A DNA stretch of 64,000 nt, taken from positions 50,252,697-50,316,696 of the forward strand of contig NC_133284.1 in NCBI RefSeq assembly GCF_005239225.2, read 5' to 3'. Below, piece by piece: positions 48,801-60,599 of the stretch. A program made the position numbers and the translations under genes. The DNA comes from Populus alba. Its lineage: Eukaryota > Streptophyta > Magnoliopsida > Malpighiales > Salicaceae. The notes below the pieces were generated by a model. The model did not search any database, had not been told where the DNA came from, and saw nothing but the letters and a program-made list of their open reading frames with translations. Position 1 is the stretch's first letter, and each line of letters starts with the position of its first letter.

Positions 48801-51160
48801 GCAATAAAACAATAAATTTTAAAATTTATCAATAAGTTTACACAATTTAAAAAGGCAAGGTGCGATGCACCTACCTAGAGTATGTGCGTGCTACCACTCC
48901 ATGAAATTGTCTAGTCCCCACATCTTCTGTTGTACCACTAGGGATTTAGTTTTTATCAAAATACAACTAACATCACAACTTTATTTAATTCTCATTCAAC
49001 TAGGATTCTCAAACTAACCACGAGGAATTTCCTTAGAATCTAATACTCTTACCCATTTTCATGTTCATATTCAATCTTATAATTTTGTTATTAAAACCAT
49101 CACTTAACAACAATTCCAAGTAAAGATTAAAAATTGTCTAATTCTGATCAATTTAGCTTAACCAACCTAGAACACTAACTAGTGTTTTAATCATAACTAA
49201 AGTATAAAACTCAGTTTCGGGCGTGATTTGTCTCTATGAAATGCTTAAACATAGAAATACAACTTTTAGAAAGAAATCAACTCCAAATTATTTTGTTTTA
49301 AGGCTAAAAATCAACAATCATAATAGCCCCTCCTTCATAGCTAAAATTTTAGACAATGATGATTTTCATCCCTTGGAAATCCCTTTCAACTTCAAACTTA
49401 TTTTCATGCATATGCAACATCATCCAAGGTCATTTGACATCATTAAATCATAAATTTAAACCAATTCTAAAACAAAACATTCAAACAATTTTCAAACCTC
49501 TACAATATAGCAAGATTAGATCAAAATAAGGAAACTCATCCCTTTGGAATTTCTCATTTTTTTTTTACACATACTATATATGTTATTATCTTGTTTAGCA
49601 TTATTAATACAACAAAACAATAAACCATTCATTTTCTTTTACTTTCTCATTGTGCAATTAAATATTTGCGACAAACCTTAACAATTAATATTCTTATATC
49701 ATTATCACAATAATAATTTCACCCTACTAGTTGGAATCCTTGATAATCTTTATTAATTAGTCAATTTGCCAAAAATATACTTATGGCCAACCTTAAATAT
49801 GTTTTATTTTCCAAATTTCTTTCATTTCAATTTCTTCATGTTTCACCCCATTCATATCCACAAAACCAACAAGTTACCCTTTTATTCAATCAACAAGTTC
49901 ATGTAGTAATGTTCCTTCCCATTCTTACACCATAATCATTCTTCCCCTCATATAAAGAAGACACAATTAATCTATAACAATATTAATAACAAGAACATAT
50001 TTTATCATTACATCTTTCATAAACCCTAACACCCACATAATTCTAATTTCATCAAAGCATGTATTTAATCAAGTTTCCTAAATTTTGCCAAAACTAGCAA
50101 TAGATTCAAAAAGCAATAAGTCATCCACCATAGATTTTATTTTCAAACCCAACGATCAGAATATAGTCCTTAGAGTCATGCATAATATATCTCAAAATCA
50201 GAATGCTCCATTGATTAAATCTCCCTAGATCTGAATAAAACCAAGCTAACCTGAACATTGACAAGCTACTGTTCAACATGAACAACACCTTACCAGAGAG
50301 TGTTTTTCCGATCTACCCCATCCATAATGAAGGAAACATTTAGGCATACCACATATCCAAAAATAAACATGATTTAACTGTGGAAGAGAGAGAAATCAGT
50401 TGGTGACCAAAACTGCTATGTAGGTGTATTTCCTTTTGTTTTCCAATAAACTTTTAATGATGATTTTTGACAAATGGAATATGTGCTTTTCGATCCCTTT
50501 GGTCAGTTAGTATAGGCTTGTGCAAAGAGCAATATATAGAAAACACAGCACAATCCAATGGTGGATACAAGAGATATGGCCACCGAAGCATTATTGTTTT
50601 TTTTTTTTTTTTGGATTGGCTCCTCCAAATTTTGCACTTCTATCTCTAGCTGAATTTTCTCTATTATCTCTCACTTCATTTTTTTTTTGTCTGGGCTGGT
50701 GGGCTCTTTGTTGTGTTAGAGGTATATTTTCCATTCATTACAATTTTATCCCTTATTTATGCCTTTATGTATTTTATTTTATTTTTCATGTAAACTATTC
50801 AATTTGTTTTCTACTTAAATCGCTAGTCTTTACCAAACTCTGATTGGGATGAGATCTTTAACCAAGGTAGGAAAACATATTAATAGATTTCATGTAAAAT
50901 TACATCCTAATCCGACGATTGGATTGAGAGCTCTTGCTTTCTAATGTAAAATTGGCCAGTTCATGACTTTTCATCAACAATCCAAATTTTCTTGTTCAAT
51001 CTTCACATAAAGTCATATAAATTATCATTATAAACCCTTAAGGTCATTTTATTAATTTTGAATATATTCATTTTAAAATTTTCACCTTTATTTATTTATC
51101 AGACTTATTATTATTTCAAAGTAAGTCACTAATTTTTAATCGGTGCTTGCACCTTCAGTC
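48801..51160. other. Repeat-rich intergenic, probably degraded retroelement DNA
   Basis: Contains base-balanced pieces such as GGTGCGATGCACCTACC (48860) and GCTTGCACCTTCAGTCCTG (51145) that look like LTR or leader debris. I found no reverse transcriptase, integrase or gag motif and no terminal repeats. The 107-codon frame at 50520-50843 shows nothing recognisable. Confidence 0.35.
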
Positions 51161-51469
51161 CTGCCCTTTTCATTGTACCGTCTTTTATTATAATTTATTA
51201 TTTATTACCTCACTTTCCTTAGAAACATATCATTTTCCTCATTATTTTATCCATCAAGACGCATTACTAGTTTATTTGTCCTTATGAATTCTAAACCAAA
51301 TTTCATTTTATGGAGGTCATCCCCTCCATTGTATATCATATTTATATATTATTTCTTATCTTGGTTTCCATCACTCATCGAGATCATATCACTTTCAGTA
51401 TTAAATTTACATGGAAGTTTACACATTCACATATTTAAATTATAAGTTTTCAAGGTTTAACATATATTT

Positions 51470-52397
51470 TTTTATTAGTCTAAGTTCAGGAGTACAAAAG
51501 CCACTTGATGAATCCATACCAAGACTTTTACACCACTTGAAATCCTCTTCAAGATTTTTCTCACTTGAAGATATACCCTCTTTAAGATTTTACTTTGGTG
51601 ATATTCCCTTATTAATACCAAGAGTTTGTACCTAACTCTCATAGTTTTACAAGTATGGTTTTGTTTACAACAAACTCTTTCAATAGAGTGGATGGTACAA
51701 ATGAAGTTCTAGTATCTCTATAACTTACTAAGTAGCACTTATTGGATTTAAAAGTGTTTAAGTGTAATGAGAATGGAAATGTGTACTCTTTGTGCTATAA
51801 TATGATGGTTTAAAAGCACTAGTTAGAGTATGATTAAGGATTAATAATTTTGTTGTTATTTTGATCTTGGAGTAGAATTTTTTATCGGAATCCCTTGCTA
51901 ATTTTTCAATTAGACAAGCTATATAAATGTTTATAAGAAAAACTATCCATTGGAACCCCAATAATGAGTAAAACGATCAACCAGTTCAGATTAGTCAAGC
52001 CAATCGATCAACCGATTCCTGCAGAATTCCTAAGTGTTCATCATTGATGAACAATAGGTCGTCTGGTTCATGCATAATTCCATATTCAACCATTTTAATC
52101 TAGGTGAATTCTTAGAACCATCTATCTTAAATCATCTCATATATCAATCATTTAATATATGCAGAGTGATGTGTGTGAGTTCATTTTAATTGTACCATCA
52201 AGTAAGATATAAAGATTTACAAATTAAGAACTAAAATGAATACTTAAACTAAGTTTTCACTTTGCTGCCTTCTTGGACTTTTTGATTGATTTTTCATCAA
52301 ATCATTCATGCTTATTGATGTGTTCTTCATATGAAACATGTTTAAAGCTTATTTTCAACCAAGCACATTATTAGTCCATTTTCTTTTGTTATCATCA
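51470..52397 (-). mobile_element. Probable copia-type LTR remnant
   Basis: Read on the minus strand from 52397: TGATGATAACAAAAGAAAATGG..., passing GGTTGATCGATTGGCTTG, and later GGTGTAAAAGTCTTGG and CAAGTGGCTTTTGTACTC near 51500. Plant copia LTRs have this style. It directly follows the 3' end of the degenerate pol fragment at 52430. The far end is not defined, and no target duplication was read. Confidence 0.4.
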
Positions 52398-52429
52398 AAA
52401 TATATAAAAATATGACTATGTAACTCTAC

Positions 52430-53645
52430 AGGTTAATAACATCACCACCATTTAGAGTAAAAATATATCTAGATTAGGATTTGCTATCATCAATATCTAA
52501 TTTAAATCTAGAATTCAAATATCCATAAACTACCAGTTCATCTCCTTCATAGATCATAAAGAAATTCTTAGTTCTTTTTAACTACTTGATAATATTTTTA
52601 ACTATTTTTAGTGATCCTCACTTGGATTAGATTAATATTTACTCGTTATGATCAAAATATAAGACAAATTTGATCATGTACATAACATTTCATATATGAT
52701 GGATCTTATAGTCGAAGCATAGAGAATCCTTTCCATCCTTTCTCTCAATTTATGTTTTAGAGTATATATCTTTAGAGGGACCAATCTTATGTGAAGTAGG
52801 TGAGTATCCTCATTTAAATTCTTTCATGCTAAATCATTTCAACATTTTATGTGTGTGTGTGAATTGGGATAGCCAAACAACCTTTTATATCTCTATAGAT
52901 CTTTATTCATATTATATAGATTGTTTCACTCATATCCTTCATAAAAAAAAAATTCTTGGTGAAGCAAATCTTTCCTTGTTAGAGTAAAGATATATCATTT
53001 CCTATTAAAAATATGTCATCTACATATAACACTAGAAAAATTATTCAACTTCAACTAAATTTTTTATAAACTTAAAGGACATCAATATTTTTAATAAAAT
53101 CATTTTTTTAAATTATCTTATCAAAATGGATATTTCAACTCCTTGAATCTTGTTTAAGTCTATAAATAGATTTTTTACAGCTTGCATAATTTTTTGAAAA
53201 ATTATTTAGATTCAAAACCTTTAGGTAGTGTAATATGCATATCTTTATGAATATTCCTATACAAGAATGCATTTTTGACATTTATTTGCTAGAATTCATA
53301 ATATTAGCATATAACTATAGCAAGAAGGTTTCATCAAAGTCAATTATTGTCTTTTCTTGTAACCATTAACAACTAATCTGGCTTTATACATTGTCATTAA
53401 TATTAATCTATTTCTTAAAGATCCACTTACATCCAATGAATTTTACCCTTTCAGGTTAATCAACCAAGTTATAATTAATCCATTTAGAATTTTATATCCT
53501 TGAGTCATTTCATGAAATCAATATTAGATATTGCTTTTATGTAATTGGTAGGCTCATTAAGTATGATCAACTTATCATTTTTAGCTTCTATGAAAAATCC
53601 ATATCTCATTGGTATATGACATCTCTTATCAGATCTATGGAATTA
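52430..53645 (-). pseudogene. Degenerate Ty1/copia pol (reverse transcriptase/RNase H) remnant
   Basis: Reading the minus strand across several frames gives landmarks in the right order for copia pol: EPTNYIKAIS (near 53560), IGCKW (near 53437), DFDETF, KKSIYRLKQDSR, the catalytic LYVDDIFLIGND (53030 to 52994), KIVKNIIK-LKRTKNF and DELVVYGY near 52550. Stops and frameshifts are frequent throughout, so the copy is dead. It ends abruptly at about 52430, where RNase H should continue, and LTR-like DNA follows. Upstream integrase or gag could not be recognised. Confidence 0.8.
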
Positions 53646-55080
53646 TTATGTTTCTTGATCTTTAAGCTGAGCATCTAGTGCTATATATTTGAGCTTGGGT
53701 TCTAATTGGATGCCAGTTTATAGTTCTTGAATTTCTTCGAATTCTATTTTCCTCTCACTACTCCTTTCAAGAATAAATTCTCTCTACATTTCTTTTACAA
53801 GTCAATTCAATGTGTTTTTCATTAAATAAACACTCAAATATTAATTTTAGATATCATTTACACCTCAACCTTGTAGAACAATTGCTTCATTTTATAAAAA
53901 AAATTTAATAAAATATGTATCCATCTTAATAACTTTGATTAATTTCTAGTATTAATAAAGCATTAACTAGGAGCACTATGAAAAATGTTTTGATATAATA
54001 AGAAACCTCGTAATTATCACAACTTTATAATTTTCTTTTCTAAACATCTTTTTTCCAAAGCATCTTATCTCAACTTTAAATTCATTAATCAAACTCAAAT
54101 GAATATTAAATATATTGATTGCATGAATAAAGTTAATGGCATATATAACCACTTGATTAGAAAAGAAATAAAGTTATAATTTTTTGGCATACACACTAAT
54201 ATTAACTTCATGTTCTTTTCTAAGTACTACAAGCATATATTCATGACTGAATATTTGAGCTCCATTAAGAACATTAGGCTTTACCATAACTATTGGATTT
54301 CTCGAAACAAATACACGCAATACAAACTATAAATTTAATTTTTTTCGGGGGTCCTAAGGATCTTGTTAGACAAATCTAGAATTTTTTAGGGTTTATACAA
54401 AGATTAATTGAAGAACATATGTTCTTTTTTTGCTTTAAAAAATTACTTCAATGCTGAGTTGTCGCAACCCATAAGTCATCCAAATATCTGGCTTTTAATA
54501 GTAATTCACATGAGCGACCAGTGAAAAATCTTCTAAACCCTTTTAAGAGAGAGAAATTGATATACCTTAGAGTGATAACTCTTTTCTTTTATGTTTAGGT
54601 GTTTACATATCATAATTTTCTCACATTCTCTTAGGAAATAATAGGTATAACATTTTATTTATAGGAAAACCTAAAAACAATATAAATGGAAAAACATTAA
54701 TTTGCTCCTTAAATAATATCGCATATAGTATTTTAGGATAATTTTATAAATTTATTCAATAAAGTCGTTACTTAATTTTTCTTGGTTTAGAATTGTAATC
54801 CTCTATATTACTTACATTCTAGTCTTTAATCTCCAAAATTTATTTAGAATCAAGTCACACTTGATTAATAATTCTATTTTAATTTCTGATTGATGGTTCT
54901 TATGTGTGTGACCCATTAGGTTTCCTAAGAAGTTGTCCCCAATATAAATCATAATCCTAAAAAAAAATAAGATTACATAATTTTTTTTTATCAATTTAAT
55001 AATTGATTCATTTATATTTGAACATCAAGTATAATAGGTTTATGAGATTTGCTCGAGTTTGCTTGGTTTCCCCCCCTTTT
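53646..55080. other. AT-rich intergenic, possible further copia debris
   Basis: The 53650-54300 part is where the integrase half of the copia element should lie. Only faint similarity can be seen, and the rest is A/T-rich with no gene signal. Confidence 0.35.
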
Positions 55081-55740
55081 TAAGCTTATGATTTTTTGGT
55101 TTTATCCTTCAATATTTATTTAATTGAATATTAGGCTCTAGTATTTTTATTTTCTTTCTATTGGATTGAAAATGATACATGTTATCTTACTCTTCAATAT
55201 TAGGTTGTTTGATAATTAAGCTTCATAGTTTTATTCAATTTGCTTTTGTTGAGGTTGCCCAATCTCACAACCAGGTCACGATTTTGTATGTTGACCCGGT
55301 GGAATTGAGTTGGGTTTTTTTCAAAAAAATTTTGAGATTATATTTTGTCTTCAATTCATCCTTCAATATTTTGTTTACTAGAAATTGAGCTTTGAATGTT
55401 TTCATGCTCTTATTAAAATTTTTCTTCATTATCAGATAAGATCCTTCAACATTTGATTTTTCTTTTTTTATTTCGTATTTCAATATTTGATTGATACTTC
55501 AATCTTATACTAGAATCATGGGGTTAACAGGTTAACTTGGTTTAACTCAGGTTGTTTTTTTCGTTGTTTTTTTCGCTTCGCCCTTTGATATTTGGTTATT
55601 TGATAATTGAGCTTCATGGTTTTCTTTAATTGTTTTTCAACGGGGTTACCCCGATGTCACGACCAAGTTGCATATTTTGCATGCTAACATGGATGGGCTC
55701 AATTTTATTTTTTTACCTTTTTTTAGTGTCATTTTTTCTT
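55080..55740 (+). repeat. Dispersed ~150-bp-unit element, another copy
   Basis: Units with CTTCAATATTAGGTTGTTTGATAATTAAGCTTCATAG, GGTTGCCCAATCTCACAACC-GGTCACG and TTGACCCGGTGGAATTGAG repeat about four times, in the same orientation as 37395-38430. Confidence 0.55.
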
Positions 55741-58190
55741 TAATTTTTTTTTATAGTTGTGGTATTTGTCATTTGTGTTTTTCAATTAGCCGATCTTATT
55801 AAACATAATTGAGTCAATGACCTAAGTCTCAACTTTTTTTGTTTTTTTATGAATGCTTGCATTGCCTTAGCATCCTTTCTTTATGTTGAAAAAAAATTGG
55901 GTCTACCCACGGTATAGTGCAAGCCACCTATCTAGTGTTACACTATTTTTTATGGATTTTTGGAGAAATAACAACTAGTGGGTCAAGTATTTCTAACCAA
56001 GACATAACATAAATAAAATAAATTAATAAACTGTGAGGTGATTTTATGATAACACCATTCACTATGAAGCCTCTCACATTTCATTACGATTTGGAGTAGT
56101 GTTTTTTTTTTCTTTTAATTTTTTCTTCTTAATTTTATCATTTTGTGGTCAAATTGATGGCCAAATGCTTTTGGTTTGTTATGAAAAGGTAAGATTAAAA
56201 AGATTGGGGAACAAAGAGAAAAGGGGCAGAAAAAAATAGGTAGCAGATTCAAAATTAGTGAGAGAAGTTTAGTTTGTTTGAATTATAATTTTTCGGTCCT
56301 TTAGTTTTTTAAAATTCATTTTTTATTGATTTTTTTTTTATTTTCAATCATTGGTTTGAGAGATGAGAGAGAATGTTGCTGGATTTCAGTTGAAGAAAGA
56401 GAAAGTCATTAGTTAACATCGATCCTAGCAATATAGAAGGTCAATTTTGGTGTTAGTAAGATTTATTCGACAATGAGAGTTTTACTTAGGTGTTCTTTGT
56501 CTTTCCCATTGTTTGAGAGTTTTACTTAGTTGTTCTTTGTCTTCCTCAAAAAGCAAAAAAGGTTAATTCAAGTTCCTTTGGGTTTTTTTACTAATTACTG
56601 GGTTATTTGAGGCCATAAATAATTTATCAAGGTCTACAAGGTGTTTTGTAGGTGTTATGGGTTAAAAATAAAATAAAATTTTTTTGGGTATAAAATACCC
56701 TTTCCTAATCCTATCATTAAATCTTGAACAAAATCGGGCATATTTTTTTTTTTAAAAAAGAAACAATTTTTTGAAAAAATATCAAAAATTCAAAAAAATA
56801 TATAAATAAAAATTATGATTTGGAATGAAATCAAACACATAATGAATTTTTAAAAGCAAGAAGTGGTCTACAATAGGTACAATCAAGCCAATTATAATTT
56901 TGAGGACCAATTAGGAGTTTGAATGAAAAGAAAATTAAAGAAAAAGGTTGAATTTAGCCAATTTTGCTTCAGAGAGAGGTTGGGGAGAGAAATCATGTTT
57001 GAGAGAAAGAAACAAGGTTTGTAAGAAAATTACGTAGACTTACATTTATTATATACTAAGAAAAAAATATATTTTCATCTAATTTGCTTTTTCCTTTTGA
57101 ACACAAAGGCAAATCATAATTTCCCAACCCTTAGATTGAAAAAAAAGGGACCAAAAGCATAGGAGATTTTTCTTAATTATACCTAAAATTTATCAAGGAA
57201 AGAAAAAAAAATTCAACAATAGAGTACCAAAGTATAAAAATAAGAAGAAATCCAATAATCAATCTTAAATTTGTTAGAAAATGTTATGTTTAGTTCATGT
57301 ATTTTTTTTTTATTCTACAGTTCCTTTAGTTTTTGCAATTTTAATTGTAGTTCAAAATTTTATTTTCTGAACATTTTCAATCCTCGAGTTTAAAAAATAA
57401 GAGAGAAAGTCATTGAAAAACAATGAAAGAGAGATTAAGTTGGTGAATAAGCACTTTTCAGAGACGAAATTCATCGTTCTTGGTATCAATAAGTTTTATT
57501 ATATGAGAGAAGATTGATAGTGGTAGTTTTCTTTATATAAACATGCCTGAAAAATATATTGAGTTCCATTTAGATTTTCTTATTTGATTTATTTTTATTT
57601 TTTGAATGATTCTGGGATTTTTGTTTTTGGTATATAGAGGTTTTTTATGGTGTTTCTAGATGCAAATGGGTTGAAAAGTAGATTTTTAGGCTTGACTTTT
57701 TGACTTTTTTTAATCCATTTCCATTAAATGTTTCTATTAAATTAGCTTTTTTTTTAAAAAGTATTTTAAATAGTGATTGATCTTTTATATGTTTTTAGTT
57801 GCATGACATTTCAAAGAAATTGGTTTGATTTGTCCTTAGCAAGATTAAAATAAAAAGAACAATCAATATAAAATATTTGCATGTGTATCTATATTTTATT
57901 TCTACTATGAAGATTAACTTCATGTTTTAATATTAAATTAGTGATAGCAACTCCTTTTGATTTATTAGTTCATACATATTTTTAATTTTTTTATAAAATA
58001 TAAATAGTATCTTTTCATATCTCAATTAAAAAAAAATATAAAGTAATGAACTTCATAATTTATTTTAGTGTGTTTCCATAAAGTTATTATGATCTTAAAC
58101 AAACATCCTAATAATGAGTTGAGGCTTGATTTTTTGAGCATTAATGTTTTAATCATATCATTAAATAAAAATAGTTTTTTTTAAAATATT
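55741..58190. other. AT-rich intergenic, nothing recognised
   Basis: Contains a short direct duplication (GAGAGTTTTACTTAG-TGTTCTTTGTCTT at about 56475 and 56515). No coding or RNA gene signal on either strand. Confidence 0.45.
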
Positions 58191-58194
58191 ATTA

Positions 58195-58420
58195 AATCTA
58201 GTGAAGTTCATGATTCGGATAGCGAGTTTGATGGGTTAATCCATATTGACATAGGTTGATCCAATATGTCATTATCTTAATATTTTAAAATAAAAGTTTT
58301 ATCTTGAAGTTTTTTTTTAAGTCAAACCATATTTTCACTGGTCTTCTGAATTTCTTTTAAACAAACCAAGTTTATTGGGTTATACTGAGACAACTTCTAG
58401 AAAATTTGATTTGAAGTTCA
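58195..58420 (+). repeat. Terminal fragment of the ~150-bp-unit family
   Basis: CATGATTCGG-TAGCGAGTTTGATGGGTTAATCC...GATCCAATATGTCATTATCTTAAT matches the right end of the element at 37395-38430 (about 38280-38410). Confidence 0.5.
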
Positions 58421-58559
58421 AGGTAGACAAAAAGTCAAGTGAAGATATTTCAAAGTTAACTTGTTAGATTTAAAACAAATAAATAAATATTTTTTTTTAA
58501 AATACCTGGGAAATATCTAAGTTATCATTGAAGTTATTTTATTTTCTTAAATGAAAAAA

Positions 58560-60026
58560 AAAAGTCGCGTACGAGAGAACCTGTGTTATTAATATCACAT
58601 GCAAACTTTTTAAGACATTATTGTTACTGTCCTCGTGAAAATCACCATTACTATCTTTGTTATTAATATCATATGAAAAGTTTGTAAAACAATATTATTG
58701 TCCTCGTGAAAATGACAGGGAATTGACCTCTTCTCACCATTATTTCCTTGCTTTCGTCAGGACCGCTGAAATAAGGTATAGTTTTTTTAGCTCTATATTT
58801 TTTCTCGTGCTAAGAGGTAATGTGTGGTGCTGAAATGTTTTGAAAATCAAGAACATGATTTTATGGCCTCAATCAGAGAGGTAATGTGTGTTGCTGAAAG
58901 ACAAGGCAGAATAAGGTGTATAGTGGAAATAGACTCTCCCTAGTTAATTTCTATATTTTCATCAAACCTATTTTATGATTTGAACATTAACCATCTGAAG
59001 AGGTTTTTTTTTCTTGTATATTATTGTCTTAATAAAAGCAAGAACATGATTTCTATATTTTTTTTCAATGTATTCGGTGGTATGCTATCTTTCACTAATG
59101 AAATTCTTTTTATTGGTTTTGAAAAGAAAAAAAAAAGTATTTCTATCTTTGCTTTATGGAAAAAGCACATAGATCTATGAACTAGATATATATATAAAAA
59201 AAGAAAGGATAGATATTCCCATTACTTAATAATCGAGGAAATGAGTGTTTAAATTTAAGACAATAAAATTGAAACCAAATCAGCTTCAATAGATAAAGCT
59301 GTTGTGTAAATAAGTGTGACTTTTACTCATGGCATAGATAGATCTGTCATTACAGATTTTAGTTGCCTAAGATTGATCCTTTGTTGAGTTCGTTCCATTA
59401 ATTATGTCATCAAATTGCATTTTTTTTTTATGGGAATTGCTGCTCTGACTCGTAAGTTAGAATCCATGTAAACTGTTTTGTTTTAATACTTCTCATCTTT
59501 TCAACATAAAGTCGTTCTTTTATAAATATATTCATTAGATTGATGATATGCTATCTTTTCTTTTTATTGGTTTTGAGAAAGAAAAAAAAAGTATTTCTAT
59601 CTTTTTTATGGAAAAGCACAGAGATCTAAGAACTATTGTGTAAATAATTGTTAGGGTAAGTGTGAATTTTAACACATGGCATGGATAGATATTGATGAGG
59701 GGACAAAGGGATTGCAATGATCTATGAACTATTGTGTAAATAATTGTTATGTTAGGACAAGGAATTAAAATGTTTATCGTTCTACTTATACCTTGCCTTG
59801 TTGCTCTTGAAGCTGGCTTCCATACAGAGCTAAAGGCCTTCTCCTTTTGTTCCTCTCGCTATATTTTATTATTGATCAGTCAGTACCAGTGCTTTCCGCA
59901 TTTATTTTCACAAAATAAGGTAATACAATTACTATTCTCATTCTCTCAATGCTTATTTTACTTGTAATGGCTGATCACTCTCACAGTCGGCATTCTTATA
60001 TCTCTAATTTTTGAGACTGGTGAAAA
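58560..60026 (+). promoter_or_regulatory. Upstream region of the CNL gene with internal duplications
   Basis: 59080-59185 and 59538-59640 are diverged direct repeats (GCTATCTTT, TTTTTATTGGTTTTGA-AA, AAGTATTTCTATCTTT, AAGCACA-AGATCTA). 59205-59320 resembles 42735-42850 of the 2.1-kb duplication (CCCATTACTTAATAA, CTTCAATAGATAAAGCT). The 59800-60026 part is more base-balanced and probably holds the 5' leader. AAG|GTAATA at 59920 and TTTTTGAG|ACTGG near 60016 could be the splice sites of a leader intron, but this is unproven. Confidence 0.4.
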
Positions 60027-60599
60027 ATGGATATCGAAAGTGTTGGTGGATCCATTATATCTAAGATAGCAGAACTCTTGGTGGAACCAGCAATAAGGCA
60101 GTTCCGTTACATGTTCTGTTTCAACAATTTTGTTCAAGAATTCGATGAACAAATGATGAATCTGGCTTCGGCATTTTATCATCTGCAAAATGATGTCAAC
60201 GTTGCTGAAAGGAATGCTGAAGAAATTGAGATTGATGTCAACACATGGCTGGAAAATGCAAAAAACGAAATTGAAGGTGTGAATCGTTTGCAAAATGAAA
60301 AAGGGAAAATTGGCAAATGCTTTACTTGGTGTCCAAATTGGATGCGACAATTCAAGTTAAGCAAGTTACTGGCAAAGAAGACGGAGACTTTGAGAAAACT
60401 CGAAGAAAATAGCAGAAAATTTCCGAAAGTGTCCCACAAAACACTTCTTCAAGACATAGAATTTCTTCCATCAGAGGGACTCACACCCTCGGAATCATCA
60501 AAAGAAGCTTTCGAACAGATAATGAAAGCTCTCAAAGATGACACTGTCAATATTGTCGATACACGACGTCGGGCGACGACTCCGCTCATTTTTGTTTAG
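60027..60599 (+). pseudogene. CC-NBS-LRR resistance gene, truncated by a retrotransposon after the coiled-coil domain
   Basis: 190 codons from ATG to TAG. Residues 1-175 are the N-terminal coiled-coil region of a CNL immune receptor: SIISKIAELLVEPAIRQFRYM, heptad-rich helices to about residue 90, a CFTWCPNW segment at 98-105, KLLAKKTETLRKLEE, and LTPSESSKEAFEQIMKALKDD leading to VNI. In this family the kinase-1a/P-loop (GxxGxGKT) follows within a few residues. Here the frame instead enters the LTR at 60554 and ends after about 14 LTR-encoded residues. There is no frameshift or stop before the insertion, so the break is due to the element alone. The NB-ARC and LRR parts, if still present, lie beyond the window. 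As it stands the gene cannot make a full receptor. Confidence 0.85.

Noticed and set aside
60179..60439. Antisense open frames over the CC domain
   Set aside because: They are shadows of the CNL frame; their Phe/Ser-rich translation has no recognisable features.
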